DNA of 64,000 nt from Bradyrhizobium sp. dw_411. Its GTDB lineage: Bacteria > Pseudomonadota > Alphaproteobacteria > Rhizobiales > Xanthobacteraceae. Shown here piece after piece: positions 1 through 8,589 of the stretch (the stretch's first letter is position 1; every line of letters begins with the position of its first letter). The translations under genes and the position numbers were made by a program. The stretch lies in contig NZ_JAAVUY010000020.1 in the NCBI RefSeq assembly GCF_018449695.1, forward strand, positions 83,857 to 147,856, written 5' to 3'. Under the pieces are notes generated by a model. The model saw only the letters and a list, made by a program, of their open reading frames with translations, had not been told where the DNA came from and did not search any database.

Positions 1-553
1 CGCCACCTACAATAGCCCAATCGATTCCCTTGAGATCAATCTTGCCCACAGAACCTAACAGAGGTTCGAACGAGACAAATCTAACGGATGCCTGTGCAAC
101 GCGAAGATGTTTCAGTCGAACTGCATTCTTCGCGTCTTCGACGGATACGCCTATCCAGATATGCGAAGGCGCCTTGCCGATACCATATCGATTGCGAAGA
201 TATCGGGCCATGAGCGAACTACGTTTGGTCAGGACCTGAAAGGTATGCCAGTCGGCGGCTTCCATTGTGTCGAATACGGAATCAATGAACGACCGTGGTA
301 TCTCTTTGTGAAATAGGTCGCTCATCGAATTGACGAAGATGCGCCGCGGCTGCCGCCAATTTAACGGTTGCGCAAGTCGGTCTGGCCGCAGTTTCAAGTC
401 GAAGCCGTCTTCAAATGGATGTCCGGGTACACCTCGAAACCGCTCTGAAAAACGCTCCGCGTAGCAGAAGTCACAGCCACGTGTGATCTTCGTGCAACCC
501 GTAACAGGGTTCCATGTCGCGTCGGTCCATTCGATTTGCGTCGCGGATGCCAT
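1..553 (-). CDS. DUF5131 (phage Gp37/Gp68-like) protein, 3' end beyond window
   Basis: The frame starts with ATG at 553 and stays open to base 1, giving 184 residues and no stop, so the C-terminus lies outside the window. The N-terminus reads IEWTDATWNPVTGCTK and continues into the cysteine motif C-x6-C-x2-C (about residues 19-29) followed by YAERF. Further on come FVNSMSDLFH, FQVLTKR and WIGVSVE, the usual order of blocks in DUF5131. That family is thought to be radical-SAM-like because of the three cysteines, but its reaction is unknown. It is found in phages and accessory regions, often next to a three-Cys-motif partner gene (TcmP), which would lie to the left here. The family call is firm; any function is not. 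Confidence 0.85.
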   Translation of the reverse strand, partial: MASATQIEWTDATWNPVTGCTKITRGCDFCYAERFSERFRGVPGHPFEDGFDLKLRPDRLAQPLNWRQPRRIFVNSMSDLFHKEIPRSFIDSVFDTMEAADWHTFQVLTKRSSLMARYLRNRYGIGKAPSHIWIGVSVEDAKNAVRLKHLRVAQASVRFVSFEPLLGSVGKIDLKGIDWAIVGG

Positions 554-712
554 TTGATCACCATAGAACAAAATAAGAACAAAAGCCAATCGAAAATGAT
601 GCTAACAGATAACGCGACACCCTTAGGTTAAGGCACGTTGGAAGGGGATCATGATGTGTGGGAAGGTGCTAAAGACAACCGTTCAACGCATGCACTTTTG
701 GAAGAAACGCCG

Positions 713-1513
713 ATGCTCCGCGCTACAATCCTCCTCGCCGCCCTAACCCTCTCCACCCCCTCCTTCGCCGCCCGCTGCGGCGGCGACTTCAACACCTTTG
801 TCGCGGCGATGTCGCAGGAGGCTGCGGCGGCTGGCGTCTCGCAAAGCGTGCTGTCGCAGGCGCTGGGTGGCGTGAGCGAGGACATGACGGTGCTGAATTT
901 CGATCGGCGTCAGCGCTACACGTTCAACAAGTCGTTCGAGCAATATGTCTCGACCCGCGTCGGCGCCGGCCGCATCAATGGCGGGCGGGCGATGTTGCAG
1001 CGGCATGCGGCGCTGCTGGCGAGCATCGAGGCCAAGTATGGCGTGCCGCGGCAAATTCTCGTGGCGATCTGGGGGCTGGAGACCGATTTCGGCAAGGGCG
1101 ACATGGGCAAGCTGCCCGTGATCCGCACGCTCGCGACCATGGCGCATGATTGCCGCCGCACCGAATTGTTTCAGGGCGAATTGCTCGCGGCGCTGAAGAT
1201 CGTGCAGCGCGGCGATCTGCCTCTGCGCGATCTGATCGGCGCGTTCGCGGGCGAGATCGGCCAGACGCAATTTTTGCCGTCGTCCTACATCAAATACGGC
1301 GTCGATTTCGACGGCGACGGCCGCGTCGATCTGCGTCACTCGGTGCCCGACGTGCTGGCGTCGACCGCGAACCTCCTGCACACCAACGGCTTCAAGATGG
1401 GTGCGCCCTACGGCGAGGGCACCGCGAATTTCGAAGCGATGCGCGAATGGAATCACGCGGTGATCTATCGCAAGACGATCGGGTATTTCGCGGATCAGTT
1501 GACGGGACGGTAG
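713..1513 (+). CDS. Lytic murein transglycosylase, MltB/SLT_2 family, exported
   Basis: The 266-residue product should cleave the MurNAc-GlcNAc bond of peptidoglycan in the periplasm. A signal peptide (LRATILLAALTLSTPSFA) opens the protein. The catalytic-domain signature is WGLETDFG, whose Glu is the expected general acid, followed by AGEIGQTQFLPSSYIKYGVDFDGDG, the MltB-type block quoted here only in part as GQTQFLPSSY. The start at 713 is preferred over an upstream ATG at 638 because it places the signal peptide at the N-terminus and has GGAAG eight bases before it. The protein lacks the C-terminal peptidoglycan-binding domain of longer paralogues. It stands alone, with repeats downstream. 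Confidence 0.85.
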   Translation: MLRATILLAALTLSTPSFAARCGGDFNTFVAAMSQEAAAAGVSQSVLSQALGGVSEDMTVLNFDRRQRYTFNKSFEQYVSTRVGAGRINGGRAMLQRHAALLASIEAKYGVPRQILVAIWGLETDFGKGDMGKLPVIRTLATMAHDCRRTELFQGELLAALKIVQRGDLPLRDLIGAFAGEIGQTQFLPSSYIKYGVDFDGDGRVDLRHSVPDVLASTANLLHTNGFKMGAPYGEGTANFEAMREWNHAVIYRKTIGYFADQLTGR

Positions 1514-1540
1514 TTCTCGTCGTCCCGGCGAAGGCCGCGT

Positions 1541-1636
1541 CGTAGGGTGGGCAAAGCGAAGCGTGCCCACCCTCTCAAGAAGCACCGGACGCATCATGGT
1601 GGGCACGGCGCAAGTGCGCCTTTGCCCACCCTACGG
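1541..1636. repeat. Intergenic palindromic element, family A
   Basis: The ends are inverted copies of CGTAGGGTGGGCAAAG. Inside each end lies a smaller hairpin (GGTGGGCA...TGCCCACC). A second copy is at 7434-7523. This is a paired REP/BIME-like arrangement. Confidence 0.8.
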
Positions 1637-2130
1637 ACCGGTGGGGCGGCGACAGCGCCGCCATAATTTCCGATTTTCCGAAATAAACTTGACGCCCCGG
1701 TAGAAACAGGAATATTGATTCCGCCGTCCCGCCTCCCTGAGGGGCGTTTCGCGATCGTCACGGACGTGAGGCGGGATGCGGTGGACGCGGATGGTGCTTC
1801 TGACGAGAGCAACTGAAGCGGACGGCAAAGTCGTGTGGTCCTGACGCCTCGACGCTGGCGTCAAGTTTCGCGGGTTTACCTGCGGAGCGACGGTGGCAAA
1901 ACAGCCCGATCGCCGGGGAGAGCGCGAAGTAAGCCGTAAACCATTGCGCGGGGAATGCCGGGTGTTTTCGGTGTGACCTGTTTAACGCGTGTGCTTTCTA
2001 CCCACGATCTTCGCACATGCGGCGGCGGGCGCACCAGGCGCCCGGTATTCCCTGCGCCCTCGGAAGAGGGCGGGAGTTTTTGGCACAACTCGGGCGGATT
2101 GCGTCGCGGGAAGGCGTAGGTGTGCCTTGC
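1637..2130. repeat. Probable dispersed non-coding repeat, no gene
   Basis: About 500 bases lie here without a convincing gene. The minus-strand translation contains runs such as TPKTPGIPRAMVYGLL and RIPPHVRDDRETPL. I recall these from many spurious hypothetical proteins in Bradyrhizobium and Rhodopseudomonas genomes, which suggests a dispersed repeat rather than a coding region. The recollection cannot be checked here. Confidence 0.5.
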
Positions 2131-2216
2131 CGTCATTGCGAGCGCAGCGAAGCAATCCATTCTTTCTTTGCGCGGCGCCATGGATTGCTTCGTCGCTATC
2201 GCTCCTCGCAATGACG
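2131..2216. repeat. Intergenic palindromic element, family C
   Basis: The element opens with CGTCATTGCGAGCG and closes with its inverse CGCAATGACG. An inner pair is GAAGCAATCCAT and ATGGATTGCTTC. The same architecture is at 62166-62250. Confidence 0.85.
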
Positions 2217-2261
2217 ATCGAAAATGCCGCGCGTGGCTGTTTGAAATTTGAATTCGTCTTC

Positions 2262-2402
2262 TTCTCCCCTCCCTCCGCGCGCGGTAGCGCGTGGCGGGGA
2301 GGGGTCGGGGGTGGGGGGTCTATCGGCATATTCGCGGACAGCGGTATTCGCGGCGCTACCCCCCACCCTTGATCCCTCCCCGCCGCTTCGCGGGGGGAGG
2401 GA
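2262..2402. repeat. Intergenic palindromic element, family E
   Basis: C-rich and G-rich arms (CTCCCCTCCCTCC, GGGGAGGGGTCGGGGGTGGG, then CTACCCCCCACCC and GGGGGGAGGG) form nested inverted repeats just downstream of the hydrolase stop at 2407. It could end that transcript, but there is no clear T-run. Confidence 0.65.
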
Positions 2403-2406
2403 AAAA

Positions 2407-3420
2407 CTAAAGTCCCCGTTCCGCCAGCCACTTCGTGATCACATCCGCCAGCGGCTGCTCGTTGCCGTCGAAGTAATGCGCTTTCAGGCTCACCGGTCGG
2501 GCATCTGATAACACCACGTAGTCGATAACAGGTGCCAGCGAACCCTCGGCGTGGGCGGCGGCCACCAGTTGCTCCGGTTCGAACGGCTGGATCAGGGCGT
2601 CGGATTGATCGCGGACGATCAGGATCGGTTTCGGAATGCGGCGAATCCAGAACGTGCCGTCGGCGACGCTGGTCTCGCTCCAGCGGTAGGTGAGGAAATG
2701 CTGGCCGGTGACCGCCACGTCCTGGCCGGTGAAATAATGCATCTTCACCGGCAGCACCTTGTCGAGCGTGCCGTCGCGCAACGACTTCATCGCGGCATCG
2801 ATCAAGGCTTTGAAAGTGTCTTCGTTCTTGACCAAAATGTTGCGCGTCTTCCAGGGCAGGTTGCTGAACGGCCCGAGCAGCATCACCGCCTTGATATCCG
2901 CATCCCAATTGGTCGCCGCATAAAACTGCACCTGAATATTGCCGAGGCTGTGCCCCTGCAAGACCAACGTTTTGTAACCTAGCGCGCGGCCGGTTTGCAC
3001 GGCGGCCTCGATGTCGCGGCGCACATCGAAGAAGTTCTCGGTGTTGATGTTGGCGTCATGCTGGCGCGTCGAGATCGACAGCGCGGCATAGCCTTTGGCG
3101 GCGAACCACACGCCGAGCGCACCTTGCGGCCCATGCTGGTAATTGTCGCCGCTGCCGTGGACCATCACGACCAGCGTCGTATCCGCTGGTTCTTTGCCGT
3201 CCGGCTGCCACAGCGCGGCGTCGACGCCGTAGCCGTCGATCGCCTTGATCGCGAGAAACCGCAGCGACATCCCGTCATGCGGCTGCAGCTCGGCCGGCAG
3301 CGAAGCCGGCGGGGCTACGAAATCATACTCGATGCTGGCCGCGATCTCGGCCCGGCCAGGCGAGGCCGCCAGCGCGATCGCCGCGCCGGTCAGGAAGGTC
3401 AGAAGCCATTTTCTTGTCAT
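2407..3420 (-). CDS. Exported alpha/beta hydrolase
   Basis: The product is 337 residues. A signal peptide occupies about residues 1-24 (MTRKWLLTFLTGAAIALAAS). The oxyanion-region motif VMVHGSGDN is near residue 86 and the nucleophile elbow is GHSLG with Ser158. A later Asp in DQSDALI and His in LKAHYFDGN are candidates for the remaining triad residues. The start at 3420 is chosen over an upstream start at 3504 because only this one gives an N-terminal signal peptide. The upstream extension also reads into a palindromic repeat. The substrate is unknown; secreted esterases and acylglycerol-type hydrolases share this layout. The gene appears monocistronic, between two intergenic repeats. Confidence 0.75.
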   Translation of the reverse strand: MTRKWLLTFLTGAAIALAASPGRAEIAASIEYDFVAPPASLPAELQPHDGMSLRFLAIKAIDGYGVDAALWQPDGKEPADTTLVVMVHGSGDNYQHGPQGALGVWFAAKGYAALSISTRQHDANINTENFFDVRRDIEAAVQTGRALGYKTLVLQGHSLGNIQVQFYAATNWDADIKAVMLLGPFSNLPWKTRNILVKNEDTFKALIDAAMKSLRDGTLDKVLPVKMHYFTGQDVAVTGQHFLTYRWSETSVADGTFWIRRIPKPILIVRDQSDALIQPFEPEQLVAAAHAEGSLAPVIDYVVLSDARPVSLKAHYFDGNEQPLADVITKWLAERGL

Positions 3421-3477
3421 TGGGTTGCTTTCATTAAAGTGGCTGGCGGATGGCGCTGTGTAACCTACCCACAACTC

Positions 3478-3596
3478 GTCGTCCCGGCGAAGGCCGGGAC
3501 CCATACGCCGCGGCCTATCTTATAAACTCGCTGTTCGACGACTGTGCCTGACCCCTGCTGCCTGTGGTTATGGGTCCCGGCCTTCGCCGGGACGAC
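3478..3596. repeat. Inverted-repeat element, family B, 28-base arms
   Basis: A 28-base arm at 3478-3505 (beginning GTCGTCCCGGCGAAGGCCGG) is repeated as its exact reverse complement at 3569-3596, around a 63-base centre. Each arm has its own small hairpin (CCCGGCGAAGGCCGGG). A partial arm is at 1518-1537. Confidence 0.9.
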
Positions 3597-3633
3597 AATC
3601 GAGTGTGACGTGCGAGCGCGGGTATGGCGGCGC

Positions 3634-4491
3634 CTACTTCCCCTTCCTGCTCATCCTCTCGATCCGCTTCGCCATGACGGCCCAATAAGTCTCCGGCCGA
3701 AACCGTTGCAGCAGGTCCATGAAGCGGGCGTCGTTGCCGATCAGGATGCGGGGCTGGTTTTTCTCGATGCCCTCGATGATCCGCAGCGCCGCGGCCTTGG
3801 GCGTGGTCTTGGCGATGCTATCGAAGCGTTCGATCGATTCCGCGCGGCGCGCATTGTCGGTAACGCCGACGCCGGCGCGGGAGTTGCGCACGATGTTGGT
3901 CAGCACGCCGCCGGGATGCACGACCGATAATCGAACCGGACTCTTCGCCATCTGCAGTTCATGGCGCAGCGCCTCCGAAAAGCCGCGCACCGCGAATTTC
4001 GCCGCGGAATAGGCGGTCTGTCCGGGCGGCGCGACGATACCGAAAATGCTGGAGAGGTTGACGATGTGCGCCTCGGGCTGAGTCGCCAGATGCGGCAGGA
4101 AGGCGCGGGTCGAATGCACCACGCCCCAGAAATTGATGTTCATCAGCCAGTCCATCTGCGCCTGGTCGATCTCGCTGAAAGCGCCGAGCAGGGCGACGCC
4201 GGCATTGTTGATGACGATGTTAAGGCCGGGATGGGTTGAGGTGGCGGCCTGCGCAAAGTCGGCAATAGCTGCGGGCTCGCTGACATCGACGCGGTGGACG
4301 CTGACTTTCTGCGATGAAGCCTTGTTTTGCGATGAAGTCTTGGCAATTTCCGCAGCGACCGCCTGCAACCCGGCCTCGTCACGATCCGCCAGCGCCAGAT
4401 CGCAGCCGCGCGCGGCCAGCTCCAGTGCCAGCGCCCGGCCGATGCCACTGGCCGCCCCGGTGATGGCGGCGGCTCCACGGATTTCGGTCAT
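3634..4491 (-). CDS. Short-chain dehydrogenase/reductase
   Basis: This 285-residue classical SDR has the cofactor motif TGAASGIG at the N-terminus, INNAG in the middle and the catalytic Ser-Tyr-Lys set in NLSSIFG and TAYSAAK. The arrangement fits an NAD(P)-dependent alcohol or ketone oxidoreductase. The C-terminal third (RIEGIEKNQPRILIGNDAR-like) resembles SDRs annotated as acetoin or fatty-acid-related dehydrogenases, so the substrate stays open. The start at 4491 has a strong AGGAGG eight bases upstream, which rules out the longer frame from 4704. No partner gene is adjacent. Confidence 0.85.
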   Translation of the reverse strand: MTEIRGAAAITGAASGIGRALALELAARGCDLALADRDEAGLQAVAAEIAKTSSQNKASSQKVSVHRVDVSEPAAIADFAQAATSTHPGLNIVINNAGVALLGAFSEIDQAQMDWLMNINFWGVVHSTRAFLPHLATQPEAHIVNLSSIFGIVAPPGQTAYSAAKFAVRGFSEALRHELQMAKSPVRLSVVHPGGVLTNIVRNSRAGVGVTDNARRAESIERFDSIAKTTPKAAALRIIEGIEKNQPRILIGNDARFMDLLQRFRPETYWAVMAKRIERMSRKGK

Positions 4492-4571
4492 GCGGGGTAC
4501 CTCCTGATAGGGAAGGGGAGTTTGCGTTGTGCGGGTTCGCGCTGTTTCGCGCAAGATGGACGGTGCCCATT

Positions 4572-4664
4572 CCTCATGGTGAGGAGGCGCTCTTGCGCCG
4601 TCTCGAACCATGAAGGCCCCGATCCCGCCGCCATCCTTCGAGACGCCGCTTCGCGGCTCCTCAG
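4572..4664. repeat. Intergenic palindromic element, family D
   Basis: CCTCATGGTGAGGAG and TCTCGAACCATGA form one hairpin. CATCCTTCGAGACG with GGCTCCTCAG forms the other half. Related copies are inside 44431-44550 and at 63910-64000. The remaining gap to 4900 shows nothing I can name. Confidence 0.75.
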
Positions 4665-4901
4665 AGTCTGACTCATAATTCGCAGGACGGCCGCACTTTG
4701 GCATTTTTGTCCTGCGGCAGTCGATTTAGCTTCGCTTCTCTTGATTCTAAAATTTCAGAACCACACGCCAATCGATTCTAAAGTTGCGCGGGAACCGGTA
4801 CTTAAAGCCACACACGGTGGCTCCTGCGAATTATCAGTCAGGCTCTCAGGATGAGGAGCATCGTCAAGCCGGGCGATGACAGCTTGCGCGTTGCGCCAGT
4901 C

Positions 4902-4931
4902 CCAAAAACAAAAAGCGGACCGAAGCCCGCT
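4902..4931 (-). terminator. Rho-independent terminator with TTCG loop
   Basis: Read on the minus strand, AGCGGGC, a TTCG tetraloop and GTCCGCT are followed at once by TTTTTGTTTTT. A second hairpin at 4955-4984 (GCCCGGG paired with CCCGGGC) lies between this and the stop at 4992. Both follow the Lys/Ala-rich peptide gene and suggest it is a genuine transcription unit. Confidence 0.8.
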
Positions 4932-4991
4932 GTTTTGTAAAAACGTCGTTGGGTGCCCGGGCGGAGCTGAGACTCCACCCGGGCTTGAAGA

Positions 4992-5060
4992 CTACTTCTT
5001 AGCCTTCTTTGTCTTCTTGGCCTTCTTCGCCTTTTTCGCCTTCTTCGCTTTCTTAGCCAT
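4992..5060 (-). CDS. 22-residue Lys/Ala-repeat basic peptide
   Basis: The peptide is MAKKAKKAKKAKK followed by AKKTKKAKK, almost entirely AKK repeats, with a predicted strong positive charge. It resembles the basic tails of histone-H1-like and AlgP-type proteins, but it is free-standing. The start at 5060 has AGAGGA a few bases upstream, and two hairpins including a textbook terminator follow the stop. A longer reading from 5183 adds an unrelated N-terminus. DNA or RNA binding is an inference from composition alone. Low complexity means chance coding cannot be fully excluded. Confidence 0.6.
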   Translation of the reverse strand: MAKKAKKAKKAKKAKKTKKAKK

Positions 5061-5517
5061 AGCATCCTCTTTTGGGTTAATGGGTGGAAACGCGACACGA
5101 GGCATGCTTGGCGGAGGGCCGACCTCGCAACATCCTCGATTACGATCCCAACAGATTCGCAGGCCGCTGCCCCGCACTGTCACATAGCCGTCATCGCGTT
5201 ATCCACAGGTGTTATGCGTTTTGACGTGTTTTCGGCGCTGTGATCGCCCTCACACCGGCGAATCTCGCGCTGGCACGCTCACCCCAGGCCCGGTCCGGCA
5301 GGGTTAACAATGCACCAATATCATCGCCGCATTCTGCCTCATCGCGCGCTGCGATGCGCCGTCTTCATTAATTCAAAACCACGGCGCGGATTGTCGGGAC
5401 TGCGGTGAGAGTCCGTTAAGCGAAGCGGCTGCATGTTGTCCGCAAGACTACGGGGATAGTCATGGGTGGGTTGTTGGGTAACAGGGGAGACAGGACCGTG
5501 CGTGTGCTGGTTTCACG
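5061..5517. other. Gene-free stretch, promoter region only
   Basis: No supported gene is seen in these 457 bases. They separate the divergent Lys/Ala peptide and diguanylate cyclase genes and presumably hold both promoters, but I could not pick convincing -35/-10 pairs. Confidence 0.5.
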
Positions 5518-6735
5518 ATGCTGAACGTTCCGACGCTTTGGACAGCGTTCGTCGTTAATTTTCTCGCGCTGGGCCTGATCTGGGCCTATGTCATGCGAAG
5601 CTACCCTGCCTTCGCGGCGGCGCGGTTCTGGACCGGATCGGCCTTTGCGGCGGCGATCGGTGCTGCGGCGGCGATGCTGCGGATGGCTACGGATTCGCTG
5701 GTGCCGCTGTGGATCGGGGGCACCATGCTGGTTTTCGCCGCCTGCGTGGCGGCGATGGGCATCAAGGAATTCTACAATGAGCCAGTGAAATGGCGCGGCA
5801 CCGCGCTGATCACCGGGTTGATGTTTGCCGGCACAGCGTTGTTCCTGTTTGGCTATGACAGCGAGACGATGCGGGTCGTGATTTATTCGCTAGGCCAGTC
5901 GCTGCCGCTGGCGCTGACGCTGAAACTATTGATGTCGAAGCATGAGGGGCGGGTCAGTCCGGGCGCCCGGCTCGCCGGCCTGGTCAGCATTATCATCCTC
6001 ACCATCTATGCCGCCCGCGTGGTGTCGAAACTGTTCGGCGGCGAAGTCTCGTTCGCGCATTTCAACGCGCCGCAGTCGATCATGATCCTGGCGCTGATGT
6101 TCCTGTCGATGGCCTGGAATTTCGGCTTCCTGCTGATGGCGATCGACCGGCTGCGCAACGAGGTCGCCGATCTGGCGCTGCTTGACGATCTCACCGGCGT
6201 CGGCAACCGGCGGCATCTGTTGCAGCGCCTGACCGAGGAATGCGCGCGGTCCGAGCGCAACCGCGAGGCGTTCGCGCTGCTGGTGATCGATCTCGACGGC
6301 TTCAAGACCATCAACGACACCCATGGCCACGCCGCGGGCGACGCCTGCCTGCAGCATTTCACGCTGATGGCGCAGACCCGATTGCGGCCGGGCGATATGC
6401 TGGCGCGCACCGGCGGCGACGAGTTCTGCGTCGTGCTGCCGGCCTCGACGCTGCGCGAAGGTTCCATGATCGCGCACCGGATCATCGACGTCTGCCGTGA
6501 AGACGCCGCCGCCTGCGTCGGGGCTGACGTCCCGATCTCGGTCTCGATCGGCGTCGCGCAATGGACTTCGGAGACCGGCATTTTTCCGGACCGGCTGATC
6601 GCCGCCGCCGACCACGCGCTCTATGTCGCCAAGAAGGAGGGCCGTAACCGCCATGCGGTGTACGAGCTCTCCCCGCCGCTGGTGCCCGGGCACGATGCGG
6701 TGGCCGAACTGCCCCTGCGCAAGCTGGCGGGATAA
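5518..6735 (+). CDS. Membrane-bound GGDEF diguanylate cyclase
   Basis: The 405-residue protein should make cyclic di-GMP from two GTP. About 200 N-terminal residues form several hydrophobic segments, probably six or seven helices, and act as a membrane sensor domain. The cyclase domain follows, with DDLTGVGNRR at its start and an intact GGDEF motif at residues 299-303. An RPGD inhibitory-site motif (RxxD) sits at 290-293, five residues before GGDEF, so product feedback inhibition is expected. There is no EAL domain. The start is the first ATG that keeps the first helix; no strong ribosome site is visible. The signal sensed is unknown. Confidence 0.9.
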   Translation: MLNVPTLWTAFVVNFLALGLIWAYVMRSYPAFAAARFWTGSAFAAAIGAAAAMLRMATDSLVPLWIGGTMLVFAACVAAMGIKEFYNEPVKWRGTALITGLMFAGTALFLFGYDSETMRVVIYSLGQSLPLALTLKLLMSKHEGRVSPGARLAGLVSIIILTIYAARVVSKLFGGEVSFAHFNAPQSIMILALMFLSMAWNFGFLLMAIDRLRNEVADLALLDDLTGVGNRRHLLQRLTEECARSERNREAFALLVIDLDGFKTINDTHGHAAGDACLQHFTLMAQTRLRPGDMLARTGGDEFCVVLPASTLREGSMIAHRIIDVCREDAAACVGADVPISVSIGVAQWTSETGIFPDRLIAAADHALYVAKKEGRNRHAVYELSPPLVPGHDAVAELPLRKLAG

Positions 6736-6795
6736 TATGATATTGTGAGTGCGCCTTCGGATCGATCCGAGACTCTCTCACGGGACGCACCATCG

Positions 6796-7419
6796 ATGAA
6801 TTCCCGCCTGCTCGCGGCAGCGTTTGTTCTGCTCGCGCTACTGACCCCGGCGCTTGCGCAATCGCCCGACATCGCGTCACTCGCGCGCGCGTCAGGCACC
6901 CCTGACATTCCCGGTCTGAAGATCGTCTGGCTGGCGCCGTGGGGCGACGTCGCGAAAGCCCATCCGTGGCGTAACATCATCGTGCATCAGACCGAGGGGC
7001 CGGCCGGCTCGGCCCGCGGCGGCGCGGCGCTGCAGGCGAAGAATCCGACCCGGCGCGGCGTCACGGTCTGGGTGGAAACCGACGGCACGGTGTATTGGGC
7101 GGTATCCGAAACACTGGTCCCGACCCATACCGACGGCGCGGACCGCAACGACAATAAATACATCGACAACGGCCCGACCTTTCATCAGGTCAACGCGGTC
7201 ACCTCGATCGGGGTGGAATTCGCCGGCAATTATCCCGATGTCACCCGCGGCGCCACGCAAGAGCAGATCGCGGCGTGGCGGATCCTGGTCAAGGTGCTGC
7301 GCGCGCGCTACGGCATTCCGCTCGATCGGGTCTATGCGCACAACTGGATCGACTACAAGGATGCGCGTTATTGCGAAGGCTGCGCGCTCGCGACGCTGGC
7401 GAAGCAATGGGGGGAGTAG
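6796..7419 (+). CDS. Exported N-acetylmuramoyl-L-alanine amidase-like protein (amidase_2 fold)
   Basis: The product is 207 residues with a signal peptide (LLAAAFVLLALLTPALAQ). The zinc-amidase fold is indicated by IIVHQTEGP near the N-terminus, GVEFAGNYPD in the middle and YAHNWIDYKDARYCEGC near the end. The His in VHQT, the His in YAHN and a late Asp or Cys are the candidate zinc ligands. This family cuts the amide bond between MurNAc and L-Ala of peptidoglycan. The start at 6796 gives the signal peptide directly, while the longer frame from 6745 adds an unlikely tail. Unlike typical enzymes, the last ligand region reads DARYCEG, so ligand identity needs a structural check. Confidence 0.75.
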   Translation: MNSRLLAAAFVLLALLTPALAQSPDIASLARASGTPDIPGLKIVWLAPWGDVAKAHPWRNIIVHQTEGPAGSARGGAALQAKNPTRRGVTVWVETDGTVYWAVSETLVPTHTDGADRNDNKYIDNGPTFHQVNAVTSIGVEFAGNYPDVTRGATQEQIAAWRILVKVLRARYGIPLDRVYAHNWIDYKDARYCEGCALATLAKQWGE

Positions 7420-7433
7420 TGGTCTCTCTGGAC

Positions 7434-7523
7434 CGTAGGGTGGGCAAAGCGAAGCGTGCCCACCATTCTTTGCGGAGTTGACGATGGTGGGCACGGCGCA
7501 AGAGCGCCTTTGCCCACACTACA
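7434..7523. repeat. Intergenic palindromic element, family A, second copy
   Basis: It begins with CGTAGGGTGGGCAAAGCG and ends with CCTTTGCCCACACTAC, with the same inner GGTGGGCACGGCGCAAG as the copy at 1541-1636. It lies between two converging genes. Confidence 0.8.
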
Positions 7524-7538
7524 TATTCCCGTCGCTGC

Positions 7539-7898
7539 TCAAGCCGGTTGCGCCATCCAGGTGAAGAAGCGCTTGATCAGGCTGGGCGGCCGGACGCGCT
7601 GCGCCTGCTCCGGGTTCTCGTCATCTGCAGCGATACAGCGATTGTAGAGATACTCCAGGAAGCGAATGTCGTTCGGCTCGGTGACCGTAAAATTCTCATC
7701 GCCGACGAACACCGTATAGTCATAGAAGAACGGTTTCAGGAACGGGTAGGGCACCGCCGCCTGGGTGGCCCAGTCCTTTGAAATCACGAACTGCGACGGC
7801 TCAAGCCCATGCGCGATCATGGCCTGCTCAAGCGCGGGCAGTTTGCGGATGAACTCCGGCGAAAACCCGCCGACGGTTGATTGCAAGGTGATGGCCAT
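7539..7898 (-). CDS. Conserved hypothetical protein, 119 residues
   Basis: I do not recognise a named family. The protein is soluble, with no signal peptide or membrane helix, and contains an aromatic-rich block (YPFLKPFFYDYTVFVGDENFT, here shortened to FLKPFFYDYTVF) around residues 55-70. The start at 7898 is chosen because CCGGAGC lies six bases upstream; an alternative ATG is at 7922. It converges with the amidase gene across a repeat and is divergent from the next gene. Confidence 0.6.
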   Translation of the reverse strand: MAITLQSTVGGFSPEFIRKLPALEQAMIAHGLEPSQFVISKDWATQAAVPYPFLKPFFYDYTVFVGDENFTVTEPNDIRFLEYLYNRCIAADDENPEQAQRVRPPSLIKRFFTWMAQPA

Positions 7899-8082
7899 CG
7901 GATGCTCCGGATGGTGTCGCATTGGTTTGGTCGGACGGCGGCGGCGGGAGGTTCAAGAATGCCATTGTTGCCGGGCGGCTGGCGCCGGCTCGCTGCTCCG
8001 CATTGGACTGGCCGGTAGTGACGTTATAGCCTTCGCCGCAAGGCGTTCGACCGCAGGCGTGCTTGGGCAGGGGAAGTTAAAA

Positions 8083-8553
8083 ATGTTCGTCTCAGTTGGT
8101 CGTCGCGGCGCCAAGGCGCTCGGCATGCTTCCCGCTGCCGTGCTGCTGTTGGGGGCATCGCTGCTGGTCGCGCTGGAGGCGCCGAGCAAGCCGTTCCTCG
8201 AAAAGAACAGCTTCTATCTGTCGTCGGCCGGATTTCGCGTGCGGCTCGCCAACGATCCCGCCGCGCAAAAAGCGATGCACGCGCTGCCGGCGCATCGTTT
8301 CGTGATCCACAAATTCGGCAATGACGTGCGCTACCTCTATGCCGAGCCGAGCCATTGCGTGTGCGTCTTCATCGGCACGCAGGCGAATTACGAAGACTAC
8401 CGCGACATTCTCTCGCGGCCATTGCCGCAGGCCGATGATGTGTCGCCGGACTACAAATCCCAGGCCAGCGCATTGCTGTATGGCGATCCCTATGACTTCT
8501 ATTCGCTCAACGATCCCGACAGCCTCGCCGAATATTTCCGGGATTATTATTGA
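8083..8553 (+). CDS. Exported or membrane-anchored hypothetical protein
   Basis: The 156-residue product begins with a basic segment and a hydrophobic run (MLPAAVLLLGASLLVAL), which is a signal peptide or anchor. The rest has no domain I know. A Cys pair (SHCVCVF) lies near residue 87 and an acidic, tyrosine-rich C-terminus (YGDPYDFYSLNDPDSLAEYFRDYY) closes the chain. The start at 8083 follows GGGAAG and is preferred over an open frame reaching back to 7765, which lacks coding character. A strong terminator follows, shared with rpoH on the other strand. Confidence 0.6.
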   Translation: MFVSVGRRGAKALGMLPAAVLLLGASLLVALEAPSKPFLEKNSFYLSSAGFRVRLANDPAAQKAMHALPAHRFVIHKFGNDVRYLYAEPSHCVCVFIGTQANYEDYRDILSRPLPQADDVSPDYKSQASALLYGDPYDFYSLNDPDSLAEYFRDYY

Positions 8554-8589
8554 GGCCTCTCGACACGTCCCCGCGCAGCTTCGCCCAAC

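Noticed and set aside
1876..2908. Long minus-strand frames over 1876-2908
   Set aside because: They run through repeats and antisense of the hydrolase gene and lack ribosome sites.
7765..8082. Upstream extension of the gene at 8083 and plus-strand frame from 7765
   Set aside because: It overlaps the opposite-strand gene ending 7539-7898 and shows no coding character. The ATG at 8083 has a proper ribosome site.
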